Assembly (NCBI RefSeq): GCF_947172395.1
Contig: NC_069094.1
Span: forward strand, 11,460,292-11,524,291
Direction: 5' to 3'
Length of the DNA stretch: 64,000 nt
Origin: Bicyclus anynana
Taxonomy: Eukaryota; Arthropoda; Insecta; Lepidoptera; Nymphalidae
Shown here: positions 1 through 12,854 of the stretch, in pieces
Layout of the letters: every line of letters begins with the position of its first letter
Position numbering within the stretch: position 1 is the stretch's first letter
The notes under the pieces: generated by a model
Databases searched by the model: none
Told to the model about the DNA's origin: nothing
Seen by the model: only the letters and a program-made list of their open reading frames with translations
Program-made: the position numbers and the translations under genes

Positions 1-49
1 TCAGAAGAAAGACTCATTATTTTTTAAATAGACGTATGTAATTCAATGT

Positions 50-155
50 TGTTTTTTTTTTATTCTTTATAAGATAGACCTTGATCTCACCTGATGGTAA
101 GTGATGATGCTATCTAAATGGAAGCGGGTTAACTTGTTAGGAGGAACGAAAATAA
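50..155 (-). mobile_element. SINE family 2, 3' fragment
   Basis: A T-rich run followed by TGATCTCACCTGATGGTAAG and the AACTTGTTAGGAGG segment. This matches the 3' half of the fuller copy at 32294-32614 in reverse orientation. Confidence 0.7.
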
Positions 156-367
156 ATTAAAAGGGGCTGAAATTGGGTATTGAAAGTTTGTATAGAAAAT
201 CCTTCATTTTAAGAGTTACAGTTTTAAAAATTTATTCATAAATTATAAAAAAAATACGAAATATAATGTAATTCAAAAATTTTTAAAATTCCACCCCTAA
301 AGTGGTGAAATAGGGCTTGAAAGTTTACATTGATTTCCACGCGGACGAAGTCGCGGGCATCCGCTAG
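155..367 (+). mobile_element. Helitron-like non-autonomous element, degenerate
   Basis: It ends in a GCGGACG/CATCCGC hairpin and CTAG, like the element at 17023-18176. Its body (TTGAAAGTTTGTAT, AAGAGTTACAGTT) matches a relative at about 18469-18682 and 37508-37720. The 5' end is unclear. Confidence 0.6.
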
Positions 368-1690
368 TTATTAAATATAGCTAATTCAAAATGTTCTCCA
401 GTAGCGGAATACCAAAATAAACTTCGCATTCCGTAATTTTATTTCATTGTATAGACATGTGTCTGAGATCCCAACCCTTTTCCGACCCTTGTCGGATTTT
501 CGACACTCTTGCTTTCCAATGTCTTCATACTTTGTTGTCAATATACAGTTGAATATTTAACAACATTGTATTGGTGTAGTGGATGAAGTATAAAGTGGAT
601 ACTTAATATTTCCAATTGATCTCTCTACCTTCTTTTATTAGCTTTTCATCTAAAAGCATAAGCATAACAGTACAGGGCCTGTAGTCATGTGGCACGTCGA
701 TTTCTTTTTCTACAAACGCTAACGCTTCGTAAACTTAACTTAGAGGCATAACATCCATGAACTGTATGGCAATGATAGCTATAGTTGGTAAAGGACATGC
801 CCCAATTTCGTATGGAGACCTTAATTCCGAGTGTCAACTAAGCAGAACAAATTATTTTTATCTTAAAAGAACATATAATGTTTCTTTTTAAATTGTCTTA
901 TTGACATTTGACAATATTACATGACATTGACAGCTTACACCGGCTACGAATTCAATTCCAGGTGTTTTATTGGCTTTTTTGAACACTTTACTGTATTGTC
1001 TATGTTTAATTTTTAGACAAGGGACTTTTTGGGACATCAAAGTTAGTAAGTAGGCCAGCTGGTCTTGTTATAGATGATAAAATGAAAAAATAAATGATGA
1101 TGATTTTCTCACAAAATTAAGCGAAGGAAAGAAATACCTACGTAATTCAAAAACAAAAACACCATTGAATAACAGGTAACTTTGAAACTTTTTGCGTAAG
1201 CCCCGATTGAGGCTTAGGTAACTTTGGTAGAGAAGTCGAGGGTAATGGTTTTCTTATAACAGGGCTTATTTGAAACTTAATTTATTCATAAGGTGAATGT
1301 TAAATATTTACTTACTTTAAACAGAGGATAGCCTTAAATACTTTTATGATAAAAATGTAACAAAAAATACGCAATTTCCCTTTTGAATCTGCTTAACTAA
1401 CTATAGAGAATGAAATACTTGTATTGTGACTTCTAGCAAAACTGACAGACTTTTATCTGTCCAAGAAGGTAATTTTGATGGTATGAAATGTAGTCCATTG
1501 TTTTTGTCTTCTTTATAACATCATGATTTTTTATTAATTATTTTGCTTTATCTTGACCAATCCACATTTTAAATCGTTTCAACGGATTTCAGTTCTAATG
1601 GTGTCTGAACATAATCATGATTGTTTATCATATCATATGATTAAGCAAGAATCTGCATCTAGATACTTTCCATACAAATAAAATACTTCT
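368..1690. other. AT-rich non-coding DNA
   Basis: No supported coding exon. Bases 676-745 resemble one arm of the foldback element at 47006-47198 (TTTCTTTTTCTACAAACGCT). Otherwise nothing recognised. Confidence 0.6.
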
Positions 1691-1691
1691 A

Positions 1692-2070
1692 GGTATAGAC
1701 TCAGAGTCACACAGCGAGCGATGGAACGAGCTTTGTTAGGAGTATCTCTGCGTGATCGAATCACAAATGAGGAGATCCGCAGAAGAACCAGTTACCGACA
1801 TAGCTCAATGAGTTGCGAAGCGGAAGCGGCACGGGGAACATAGTTCGAAGAGCCGATGGATTTTGGGGTCCCTAGGGTGCTGGAATGGCGACCCCGCACT
1901 AGAAAGCGCAGTGTTAGTCGTCTCCCCACCAGGTGGACTGCCGACATCAAGCGAGTCGTAGGGATTCGCTGGATGCAGGTGGCTCAGTAGCGTGATGTTT
2001 GGAAGTCCCTACCAAAGGCCTATATCCTGCAGTGGACGTCCATCGTCTGATATGATGATGATGATGAGGT
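1692..2070 (+). mobile_element. RTE-type LINE 3' end, degenerate, with TGA-repeat tail
   Basis: In pieces it reads like the C-terminal end of an RTE reverse transcriptase protein: RLRVTQRAMERALLGVSLRD, later VLEWRPRTRKRSVSRLPTRW, then LQWTSI. Stops and frameshifts break the frame. It finishes with a short GATGATGATGATG tail, usual for this element group. Confidence 0.8.
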
Positions 2071-2525
2071 ATATTTGTATATTGTATATCTACATTTTAA
2101 TCAGTTTATTTTTCGAAATCTTTACATAAAAAAATTCCGATCACGTCCGTGACTAGAACTTACTCTTTAAAAATGTTTCCATTTATATCTTGACGGCGTC
2201 CAATCGGAATAAGTTCGCTGGCATTATTCCCAAATCGGTGAATAAAATTGCTACCAAAGCGCCGATAAATTCAATATATAGACAATAAATGCTAATTCAA
2301 TCCAAGTTTTGGAAAGAAAACTAAAAACTCACGCCGCAAGTGAAAAGCCTTAAGAAAATATGCATGGAAACTGCGTTCCAGGTCTTTTTATCGCAACTAA
2401 AGCTGGCAGCTAAAAGTTGCCTTAATGCACTGTAAGCCACGTAAATGTACATGACTTTTGTTATTTCTCTTGAAAGATATAATTTGAAGTAAGAAGTTGC
2501 TTTTAGTGTTTGTAATATGATAACA

Positions 2526-2749
2526 CTAGCGGACGCCTGCGACTTCGACCGCGTGGAATTTATTTTTTCACAAATCCCTCGGGAACCATGGTTTTTCCGA
2601 GAGTTAAAAAGGTAGCCTATGTGTTAATCCAGAGTTAAAACTATTCCCATTCCAAATTTTTGTAGTAGCGGTTCAGTAGTTGCAACGTTAAAGAGTAACA
2701 AACATCCAAACATCCATAAAAACTTTCGCGTTTATAATATAAATAGGAA
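2526..2749 (-). mobile_element. Helitron-like non-autonomous element (copy 2: 22357-22571)
   Basis: On the minus strand it ends in a hairpin and CTAG (plus strand starts CTAGCGGACGCC). The other end has a decayed version of the ATAATATTAGTATAGA terminus. It is present in both copies of the duplicated segment, so it predates their split. Confidence 0.65.
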
Positions 2750-2891
2750 TGTGTCATCTTTGAGCTACATACTACATATACACCATTAATATTTTAGTAA
2801 TCCAAGTTTTTTTAATTGCTTTAAAGTTCTGCGAGGCAGTGAACGACCATAATAGCACATTAAGAATATGGTATATGCGCGGTAAATTGAA

Positions 2892-2961
2892 AATTACAGC
2901 CGTGGCGATATTGCTAGCTCGAGCCGTAGGCGAGAGTTACAAATAAATAGAGGCTGTAATT
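2892..2961. mobile_element. Short inverted-repeat element (copy 2: 22708-22777)
   Basis: About 70 bases bounded by AATTACAGCC and its exact reverse complement GGCTGTAATT, with the internal motif CGAGCCGTAGGCGAG. It is present in both copies. It looks like a tiny MITE or foldback repeat of unknown family. Confidence 0.5.
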
Positions 2962-3742
2962 ATTAAATTATTTTATTTTTTATTATTTTTTTATCTTTGC
3001 GTTTTTTCCATTAATATGAAATTTTGATACGATAGTAAGTATCTATCGGCCGATTTTTCGGGCACGAGGCTTTAAGAAACCTATTCACTCAACTACGATA
3101 TTGAAATTAGTGAAATAAGAGACACTTTACGAGCAAATCTAAATATAGGTATATTATGTATCTTTTGTAACTAAGACTACTAACTAAGTAAGTTACGAAA
3201 GAGACACAAATTTTAAGCTTTCGTTTCTCGTAACTTTAGTTTTAAGTTTTAAACTTAAAATTATCACCTTTACCTTATAACAATATCTGACGTTTCAAAA
3301 GTGCTTGTAGGCTAAGCCTAATTGAAATTAATTAATTATGATTTCTTTTAGCTTCCTCATTTCAACCATAATATATTACCTATTACAATCGACCTTATGA
3401 CACTTATCTAGTTTTGTACGCAAATTAGTTTCCACAAGCTCCTGTTGTCCGCAATTCTGCACAAGCCTCCCAGGACCTCTATATAAATACTCTGAACACG
3501 GTGATCGATTTCAATAACCGCAGAACAGTTCGGGAACACGTTTAATCCGAATAAATGGTAGTTACATATTTGGCAATCGACGGCTCGCGTAGACGGTCCC
3601 ATGGAAATTGGAAACTAAAAATTCAGAGACTCTTCGGGAATTCTCATTGTAATGCGTGGACTGGCTATGAGCTTTTTAGGAAGATTAGTTCACCAATAGC
3701 CAATTCACGCTTTATTGAGATTTGGCGGACTCAGTCTCAGAG

Positions 3743-4020
3743 GTCATCATAATCATCATTATCAACCCATATTCGGCTCACTGCTGAGCTTCAGTCTCCT
3801 CTCAGAATTGGCAGACTTCACACACGTAGAGAATTAAGAAAATTCTCTGGTATGCAGGTTTTGTCACGATTTTTTCCTTCACCGTTTGAGACACGTGATA
3901 TTTAATTTCTTAAAATGCACACAACTGAAAAGTTGGAGGTGCAAGCCCCGGACCGGATTCCAACCCTCCGGAATTGAAGGCAGAGGTTCCACTGGGCTAT
4001 CAACTGGGCTCAGAGATCAT
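3743..4020 (-). mobile_element. SINE family 1, degenerate (copy 2: 23862-24148)
   Basis: Reverse-orientation copy: CATCATTATCAACCCATATT at the tail and the tRNA-like head (GGCAGAGGTTCCACTGGGCT) at the far end, with internal deletions. Confidence 0.75.
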
Positions 4021-5504
4021 ACCTCATTGATATTATGTATCAAGGAGCATGATTTTTAGTTATCAGATATCGAAAAAATTCAACTAGTTAGTGCCGTGAT
4101 CATAACTTTTTCTGTCCGTATTGTATTGGGGATAAAAAAAGGTTCTTATATCAGGTACGCAGAAAATCTCATATTCTTTTTACAATATATTACAATTTTC
4201 ACTGTCGGGGATGGAATCCCGTACCTTACTGAACCAACCAACCAACCAAAGCGAATACCACAAGTCCCCAATGAAATAGAAAAACCTATATCTACTCGCG
4301 CTGCAGCCGGAAAAACAAAAGAAAAATTTCTGTAAACTCGTTAACAGTTGAAAATTGATTTCTCGTATTTCCGGCCGATTGCTCCCAAAACTGCTTTGTT
4401 CTCTCAGGATTCGAAACCATTAGTAATCCTCAGGAGTCTATGATTTATGTTAAGTACGAGATTTAACTTTCCTAATAACTTTAACCCGTTGCCGGGCGGT
4501 GTTTTATGGTTATAATAATATTGAAAATACAAGTAGGTACGGACTTTGCATAGGTTTTCTTCATAATATAGGTATGTAAATCTTATATATCTTTGATTTG
4601 TATAGTTATTAGGATAAGTTAGCTTAAGTTCCTTATTGTGTTCTGTCTCAATAAAAAAAATCTGATCCATGTCATTATTGTCCATTTTAAAAGGGCTAAT
4701 TCACTAAATTTGGCGTATGTTACTTGACCATTGTATGACAGAAAGAAAAACTCCACAGCTTCAAAAGTAGAAAAAAAATAATAGAACATTAACAGTAAGA
4801 ACGTTTGAGTTATGATCACAGAGTGCCTACGTTAACATCGGGCCTTCTTGCGGTCCGTATGGAATAGCGTGCCCGAATATTGCCTCTATTAATCAGAATA
4901 CACGGAGAAACGGCGGAAAGAAGAATGGAACTTCAAATGATTAGGCTACAATATAATAATACGGATAATTATTATCTAATGGCCGCAATAATTGACATTA
5001 GTGATTGTAATTTATAATCCTTTTTTATGCTATTGTAGCACAAATATAGATTAATTGGGCTAATGTGCTGAAAAATTGGGTTGCTGGGATGGTTATGTCA
5101 AATTCCAAAAGTAAGTTAACCCTCCATAAAGAAGTAACAGAACTCTATTTTTACGAGACTCGACCAATAAAGCACTGCCATGCTTAATAGGGATGATGAC
5201 AGTTTTTCAAATTCTACTTATATATTAAGATGCCGATAGCAATTTTGTAGAAGTAATAGGGTTTTCGATCATTACTTACGGAGCTACAAGCGTCAATCAA
5301 TTTTGCGGCGATGCCAAGGATCGCTAAAAAACGCTCCATACTAAATGAGTGAGATCGTTAGATTTATACGGGCGTTCAACAAAATTAATATATAATATCT
5401 TTATTAATTGTGCGTTTATGTTTTTACTTTATATAATAAAAAATGTGTAGGTACAAGTTAGCCCTAGACTACAGTCTCACCTCAACTACTACAGTCGACA
5501 ATGC

Positions 5505-5692
5505 ACAAGGTCTATGACCTGCAGTGGATGTCCATCGGCTGATATGATGATAATGATGATGATGATCAACAATGCGCTTTCCTTTGCTTGATCGCCAATT
5601 CCAGCACCTTGGGACCTCAACTCTATCGGTACTTCAAACTATGTACCCAGAATTGCCACTTCAGCTTTGCGACTCGTTCAGCTATGTCGGTA
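5505..5692. mobile_element. Two RTE 3' fragments in opposite orientation (copy 2: 26150-26340)
   Basis: Bases 5505-5571 are the last ~30 codons and GATGATGATG tail in + orientation (CTGCAGTGGATGTCCATCGG). Bases 5580-5692 are another piece of the same LINE in - orientation (TTCAGCTTTGCGACTCGTTC). Together they look like a rearranged, twice-hit RTE remnant. Confidence 0.65.
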
Positions 5693-5693
5693 A

Positions 5694-5928
5694 CTTTTTT
5701 TTTATTCTTTACAAGTTAACCCTTGACTACAATCTCCCCTGATGGTAAGTGATGCTGCAATCTAAGATGGAAGCGGGCTAACTTGTTAGGAGTAGGATGA
5801 AAATCTACACCCCTTTTGGTTTCTACACGACATCGTACTGGGACGCTAAATAGCTTGGTGGTCTTTGACTTTGCCGGTAGAGTGGTAACTAGCCATGGTC
5901 ATTTAACCAAAGCCTCCGACCAGCCGAA
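5694..5928 (-). mobile_element. SINE family 2, 5'-truncated (copy 2: 26341-26573)
   Basis: T-run then CTCCCCTGATGGTAAGTGAT, TAACTTGTTAGGAG and TTGCCGGTAGAGTGGTAACT, the reverse of the body of 32294-32614. The tRNA-like head is missing. It abuts the RTE fragment at 5692. Confidence 0.75.
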
Positions 5929-6589
5929 TAATAATAATAATTAACTGCGTCATAAAATACGTTCTTCATGCATACTAAATGAATATAAAAGGTCTCTGCT
6001 TAGATAAAAAAATACCATAATGTTATTTAAATAAGTTAGTTACCTGAGCTCGAACTACGTCACGTCTTTTACGGAAAAACCTGTAAATTACAAGAATTAT
6101 GCGCTTTTAAAGCTAATTTTACTGGAAACTCTATACAGAACGATATTATCCATTAAATAAAACTTTTATATTATAATCCTTTACCTTCTTAATTTAATAT
6201 ATTCAGTATTTAAAAGCTCTATAAATGTTAAATAGTTATATATACTATTTAAACTAAAATATCAGCTTATATTTTCAACTTATCATCTTTTCTCCCTCCA
6301 AGGGTTCTCTTTAAGAATTATTACCAAGATTTTTTTTCTTTTTTTAGGTTTTAGACCAACAAACCTCCTGGCAACATCTAGAATCTGCACAGTTTTTTAA
6401 GTTCAAAACCGTGAATAATACGGTCCTCTTATTATGCATACTCAACTCCTCAGAGCGCCTGGTCTAATAGCAGCAACTTAATTGCCTTACTCTGTCACCT
6501 TCATGTTTTACTGAAATACTATTTCTTTGCTATGTTATCTTCACTGTAATATATATTTTATGTATTATATAAATATTTATTATATTAAT

Positions 6590-6890
6590 TATTATTCATT
6601 ATCAACCCGTATTCGGCTCACTGCTGAGCTCGAGTCTCCTCTCAGAATGAGAAGGGTTAGGCCAATAGTCCACCATGCTGGCCCAATGCGGATTGGCAGA
6701 CTTCACATATGCAGAGAATTAAGAAAATTCTCTGGTATGCAGGTTTCCTCACGACGTTTTTCCTTCTTTTTTTCGTTTCTTAAAATGCACACAACTGAAA
6801 AGTTCGAGGTGCATGCCCCAGACCGGATTCGGACCCACACCCTCCGGAATCGGAGGCAGAGGTCATATCCACTGGGCTATCACGGCTCTT
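6590..6890 (-). mobile_element. SINE family 1, nearly full length
   Basis: It runs from ATTATCAACCCGTATTCGG to TATCACGGCTCT. On the minus strand the head GAGCCGTGATAGCCCAGTGG has a pol III A-box-like motif, and a B-box-like GGTCCGAATCC follows. Copy 2 has unrelated sequence at this place (about 27236-27470). Confidence 0.8.
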
Positions 6891-7505
6891 AAATTATTAG
6901 TAAATTTTATTTTCCCGTCATCATTTTATTCTCATGGACCCTGAGTCACTTAGTCAAAAAAAAATGTGGTAATTATGCTTGATACAAAAGTTTTGTTTTG
7001 TTATGATTGGACGTTGAACGCAAAAAACTGCATACACAAATGAGTCCCTAACTTTAAGTCTAAGCCATAATAAATTATTGAACCAGTATAGTTTCTAAAT
7101 AAATATTATATTTAGGGTACTTATTGATATTCCAATTCACTGCCGGGTACACATATCGTCTAGAACTCTCTGTATGAAGCCAATTTCAATGCGGAAACCA
7201 ATCAAGCGCTTGAATCGCTCTAGGATGTTTAAGTGGGTATATTATTCATCGTGCTCACGATCGAATCGCAAACACGGGCCAAGGAAACCTCCGAACTACG
7301 CCATGTTTGTTTATCCCGCAATGCTACGCTACCTTGTTGCTTTTTATTGTTGTATCGACGATCTCTTTGTAGTTGTTTTGTATGTTGCTTTATAAACGGC
7401 GTTAGTTTCAGTTTGAAGGCTCTACGGTTATCAAGTCGGACTTGAACCCGAGAGGATTCTCCGTTCGTTTGACTATAGTCGGACCCACTTTTAATAGTCT
7501 AAGAG

Positions 7506-7555
7506 ACAGTAAAGCCAGATTTTCGTCATTTTATAACGAAATCTGGCTTTACTGT
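7506..7555. repeat. Near-perfect short hairpin, first copy
   Basis: Arms 7506-7526 and 7536-7555 start ACAGTAAAGCC and end GGCTTTACTGT. One base is lost in the right arm relative to the perfect version at 28372-28422. Confidence 0.7.
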
Positions 7556-7649
7556 GATACCCTAACAGGTCATATTGGCTACAAAGTTTGGATCGTGGTA
7601 GCTTTGGGATGTAATTTCCAAATACCCTCATTCGTTCAAAAACAACACA

Positions 7650-7871
7650 TCACACTAATATTAAAAAATCCGAAAGTTTGTGTGAGTGTGTGATGTTTTT
7701 TTTCTCCTTTACGCTGCGGATATTGAAGCAATTTGGCTGAAATTTGGAATGGAAATAGACTTTATTCTGGATTAACACATAGGCTACTTTTAAACCCGGA
7801 AAAATCTATGGGTCCCGCGGCATTTGTGAAAAACTGAATTCCACGGGGACGAAGTCGCGGGCGTTTGCTAG
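7650..7871 (+). mobile_element. Helitron-like non-autonomous element (copy 2: about 28517-28738)
   Basis: It starts TCACACTAATATTA, carries AAGTTTGTGTGAGTGTGTG, and ends in the hairpin ACGAAGTCGCGGGCGTTTGC with CTAG. Present in both copies. Confidence 0.65.
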
Positions 7872-8640
7872 TTTTTTTTTTAAACAGTAATATAAAAAAA
7901 ATCTATAATTATATAACTTATGCCCTGGGTCATGTCAGCTTTGGGCGTAGATATGGCAAGTTAAGATACAACTACTTATATCTTGATTCTTCACTTAAAA
8001 ATAATTTTCTAGTGTCACTACAACATAGTAGTAAAACGTGTAGAATACTCTTTGACGACTTTGCATTTCGCTACTGGTAAAACTGAACAAACAAAAGAGA
8101 CGTTAAATTTTTGACGTGACAACGTCTTCGATAGAGCCGGCCGAAAATATGATGTCATACGTCGTACCCTCGCTCTAGGGCTGCCAACTTTTTTTACAAT
8201 AAATAAAGTATATCCTGGTGTATGACGTGTATATTAAATATTATTTTAGATAAACGAACATTTATTTTGAAAAATGCAACCATTCCATCAGTATTTCTTA
8301 TGACGTTGTCACGTTCAATTATCGTCACAAAACCGACTTTACATACAACCGATTTTTTTGTCGTGATTAACTCTATAGCTAAAATTCTCAAAATAATACG
8401 TAATGCGCCGTAAAGACAAAACTTCCTTATTTATTATTTGGTTATGAAACCTTCAGAAAGTTAATTTTGTTGACGTACCTAACTTTAACGTTTCGGTCAA
8501 ACGACGAACGAGCCTATGAATAAACAATATACTTACTCCATGTTATTAAACATTAATGTCTCCTTGAGCGATGTCTTTATAGGATTACGAGTATTAATAG
8601 GTTTAATAATGGCAACATTATAAAGAAATAAAATCTATAA

Positions 8641-8690
8641 TTCCATCTTAGATTGCATCATCACTTACCATCAGGTGAGATTGTTACTTT
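8641..8690 (+). mobile_element. SINE family 2, short 3' fragment (copy 2: 29508-29557)
   Basis: TTCCATCTTAGATTGCATCA and TCAGGTGAGATTGT match the 3' end of the family 2 SINE. Confidence 0.55.
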
Positions 8691-9160
8691 AGAATGCCTA
8701 ACCGAAAATAATCTCAATAATGGAATTTAAAAAGATTTTTTACTCAGAGATAAATCTCAAAAAAACTTTCTCAAAGAAGAAAGGTCCATTTTGGTATTCT
8801 AAGGGATTTGCATTAAACACGGCACAATAGGAGGTTTAAAAAAATCTGGCTACTTAAATCGGGAAGTGAATCCGTGCCATAGGATTATTAAGTTTAATTA
8901 GTTGAAGAACTTCTGAATGACGGCTATTGTATTAATAATTCCTTCATGAAAGATAGGCATCACCTTTTTGCTCGCAGCTCGGATAAAAATTCAATTAGAA
9001 TTAAAAGCGAATCTCTTGGTTGGCTTACTGGAAGAATTAAGAACAACGACGTTCGCTATTTTCGCAATCCCACTGAAAAATTGTATTATACCATTTCAGT
9101 AAGAAGAATATACATTCGATATTTTGAATGATATTCGAAATATCGAATGATAATTTTATG

Positions 9161-9424
9161 AGCCGTAATAACCCAGTGGTTATGACCTCCAACTTTTCAG
9201 TTGTGTGCATTTTAAGAAATGAAATATCACGTGTCTTAAACGGTGAAGGAAAAACATTATGAGGAAACCCGCATACCAGAGAATTTGCTTAATTCGCTGC
9301 GTGCGTGATATCCGCATTAGGCCAGCGTGGTGGACAATCGGGCTAATCCCTTTCATTCTGAGAGGAGACTCGAGCTCAGCAGTCAGCCGAATATGGGTTG
9401 ATAATGATGATTTTGATGAAATAC
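9161..9424 (+). mobile_element. SINE family 1 with internal head deletion (copy 2: 30027-30278)
   Basis: It starts AGCCGTAATAACCCAGTGG, jumps straight to ACCTCCAACTTTTCAG, and so lacks the B-box region. It ends with a GATAATGATGATTTTGATG tail. Both copies share the deletion. Confidence 0.75.
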
Positions 9425-10224
9425 TAATAAAGAGGGCTCTGAGCCTCTTATGACTATGTCATCTAATTATACTCATTCATACTTATTGGACGCTCGAGTT
9501 TTTCATAAATTTATCGGGATAACTGGTTTACAGGACAGATTACCTATTATTATAAAAACGATAATGATGTTGGGATGTTCTTACTAGGGAATAGGTACAC
9601 TCAAAAAGCGAAGTTATCATAGAACATATCTGCTTATTGTTACTTGATATAATAACTGTTGATAAACCAAGAAAAGAAAAAAAATTATTCATTGGGAAAC
9701 ACGGATTTTTTCGGAATGAAAATTAGCTTAGTGGTTCTTTTTTAATGCTCCCCTGTCTTCGAGTGAAAGTCCCACCATAAACGTGTAAATTTATTTACAA
9801 AACACAGATTAATTTAATTTATATGTATACTAGTTTACCTATAAACGTTAGAAATTTTTTATTGTTTCAGATACCTACACGACTACGTCGTCCAAGAATT
9901 CTGGTTCTTTGGAGTAATAAATAACATGTAAGTATTTACCTCCTACCATTTACTGGTACTTAATCTTAGGGGATAATCTTAGTCGCTATGCAGTTTAACT
10001 TCAAAACTGTTAATTATATAAAAGAGTAAGCTAGGTGGCATGTCGAGTAAGATTTTTCTTGCACAACTCCGTCACAAGGCATTCGGCTGAAAGTACTACC
10101 TACCTATCTATCACATAAGATGTTATTTTTTAAAAGCCATTTTCAATAACCTGGCCATGTTCCTTGGTCTACAATATTAACTATACCTAAGTATTTTACC
10201 TCTAATATTATCACTCATCAGCGT

Positions 10225-10875
10225 ACTTTTAAAGGCCTCGTACCTCTCCACCCAGTTATTGTTGAGGAGTTGAGAAATCTACACTTGAAATTGTAGACGA
10301 GTATATTGATTTACCTAGGGCACACAGTCCAGTTAGGTAGGTCCAATTTCGAGAAGGAGGTAATCCGCCGAACCCAACTTGGTTGGGCAGCGTTCGGGAA
10401 ACTTCGCGACATCTTTTCGTCCAAAATTCCTCAGTGCCTGAAGACGAAAGACTTCGAACAGTGCGTGTTTCCTGTCTGAGACTTGGTCGCTAACTATGGT
10501 CCTCATAAGAAGGCTCAGAGTCACTCACTCAGCGGGCGATGGAGCGAGCTATGCTTGGAGTTTCTCTACGCGATTGAATCAGAAATGAGGATATCCGCAA
10601 AAGAATCAATGTCACCGACATAGCTCAGCGAGTCGCGAAGTTGAAGTGGCAATGGGCAGGGCACATAGTTCGAAGACCCGACAGACGTTGTGGTCCCAAG
10701 GTGCTGGAATGGCGAACCCGCACCAGAAAGCGCAGTGTTAGTCGACCTCTTACTAGATGAACCGAGGACATCAAGTGGATTGCAGGGAGCCCCTGAATGC
10801 TGGCGGCTCGAGACCATGGTGTTTGGAAGTCTGTACAAGAGACGTTGATAATGATGATGATGATGATGACAAAAG
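10225..10875 (+). pseudogene. RTE-type LINE 3' end, broken (copy 2: about 31085-31745)
   Basis: Reading frames spell, with breaks, EFRKEVIRRTQLGWAAFG, KLRDIFSSKIPQCLKTKDF, a damaged middle, QRAMERAMLGVSLRD, RVAKLKWQWAGHIVRRPDR and VLEWRTRTRKRSVSRPLTR. This is the C-terminal region after the reverse transcriptase domain of lepidopteran RTE elements. The tail is GATGATGATGATGATGA. Frameshifts and stops make it inactive. Copy 2 retains a few bases lost here (AAGAGGCCTATGTGCAGCAG). Confidence 0.8.
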
Positions 10876-11412
10876 GTCCCAATATACCAAAGAGGATTTG
10901 TAGCTTGTACGCACCACGCTGTTTCAATGCAAGTTGGCAATCGGTGAAAACATCTGTTTATGTATTTTGTGTGATCGGTATAGCTGCCTGCACTCAGCAA
11001 CTCCCTACGACTTTCTTGATGTCGTCCTCATCTGGCGATCTACCAAGACTGCATTTATTAATGCGTGGCTCCATTTCAACACCTTCTAGAGTACATCAAA
11101 AAAACACGATAAGTTCCCATAATTTACAGTATTCTTTAATCGTTTCCGTTAAGGCATAAGGAAGGAAATCTATAGATGCTTTAACGACTAACATCCGACA
11201 TTGACGACCAATTCCCATGAAACCGCTATGATCAAGTTACACTATTTAAGGTCATATCATTTACGTAAACATATACAGTATGATTGTAAAAATGAGTTGC
11301 CATATAAAAGACGGATTTACTAAAGTGGACCATGGCATTAGCAGAGCATGGATGATCACACCTTCAGCCTTCACACATTGTGGTATGTCTGGCTTTCGCA
11401 ATATCTCACCTG

Positions 11413-11715
11413 ACGACCTCCGTGGTTTTACAAAACGGAGGTCCTGGTTTCGATCCCTGGCTGGGCAGATTAAGATTATCTTAATTGGTCCAGGTCTGGC
11501 TGGTGGGAGGCTTCGGCCGTGGCTAGTTACCACCCTACCGGCAAAGACGTACCGCCAAGCGATTTAGCGTTCCGGTACGATGCCGTATAGAAACTGAAAG
11601 GGGTGTGGATTTTCATCCTCCTCCTAACAAGTTAGCCCGCTTCCATCTTAGACTGCATCATAACTAACCATTAGGTGAGATTGTAGTCAAGGGCTAACTT
11701 ACTAAAAAAAAAAAA
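11413..11715 (+). mobile_element. SINE family 2, head partly deleted
   Basis: GACCTCCGTGGTTTTACAAA then GGTTTCGATCCCTGGCTGGG; about 23 bases holding the A-box are missing relative to copy 2. It ends in a poly-A run. Confidence 0.8.
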
Positions 11716-12570
11716 CTCTCTAGTGCCTATTTATAGAAAAACAATACATAGACTCATAAGAGAAGCGGATGATCGGTAACAATTTATTCATATACATCGC
11801 TTACGTTTACCTACACCTTTTTGAACAAAGCGCTCACGTGGAAAACTGGTGGCACTCGAAACAACAATTCATTAATATAAACCCTCCCGACAGGGCGTAT
11901 TAGAGCCGCTCGTGAAATATAGGAATATCCTCGTGAATAATTTGTCGTTCTCGTTGACCGACGTCATGTGAACATACATACATATACATATGTTTACACC
12001 TTGGTCGTGTTACATGTATAAACCGCGGGACGAAAACAGAAACCTAATACCCACGTCAGAATGGTCCCCTTTTATCTTTTTTGGGCGTTCGAAAATCCAT
12101 GTCCTTACCTTTAATAGGTAGATAACGTATAAATTATTACATCAAAGAAAAATATCATTAACGATATATTCAATAGTTATTTTTTCAAAATCAAAAGTAG
12201 AGTTAGGTCGAGCTTATTATATTTTTTCTAAAAACTTTAACTTTAATTTGTTTTTATAGAAAGACGGTTTACTTTGAGTATTTTTACCGCACCATATTTT
12301 TTTAAAATTCAAAGCTGACGAATTCTAGATAGGTACCTGCAAATTTCGTACGAAACTCGTCGTTTATCTGTTTCAGTAATATGGAAAACATTGAGTTTTA
12401 TTGCTATAATTTTAATAAAAAATATTTATCTAAAAAGCGAAAGGTCACTCATCACTAAACATAGAAAGCCGCTTAACGTATCTAGATCTTGTAGTTTTGA
12501 ATAAGTGACAAAAGGGCGAAGTTCCTTTTAGGATGTACTTATATTTAGATAGGTATAATACCTACGTGCG

Positions 12571-12845
12571 AGTCGTGATAGCCCAGTGGATATGGACCTC
12601 TGCCTCCGATTCCGGAGAGTGTGGGTTCGAATCCGGTCCGGGGCATGCACCTCCAACTTATCAGTTATATATGCATTTTAAGCAATTAAATATCACGTGT
12701 CTCAATCGGTAAAGGAAAAACATTGTGAGGAAACCTGCATTCCAGAGAATTTTCTTAGTTCTCTGCGTGTGTGGACTATTCGCTTAACCCCTCTCATTCT
12801 GATAAGAGACTCGAGCTCAGCAGTGAGCCGAATATGGGTTGATAT
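12571..12845 (+). mobile_element. SINE family 1 (copy 2, internally deleted: 33489-33730)
   Basis: GAGTCGTGATAGCCCAGTGG head, GGGTTCGAATCCGGTCCGGG B-box, body and AGCCGAATATGGGTTGATA end. Copy 2 has lost several internal blocks. Confidence 0.82.
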
Positions 12846-12854
12846 TATTTATAT

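Noticed and set aside
10566..11159. ORFs with His or Met runs (also 31422-31990, 52432-52728)
   Set aside because: They read the ATG/CAT tails of RTE elements and fragments of the LINE in wrong frames.
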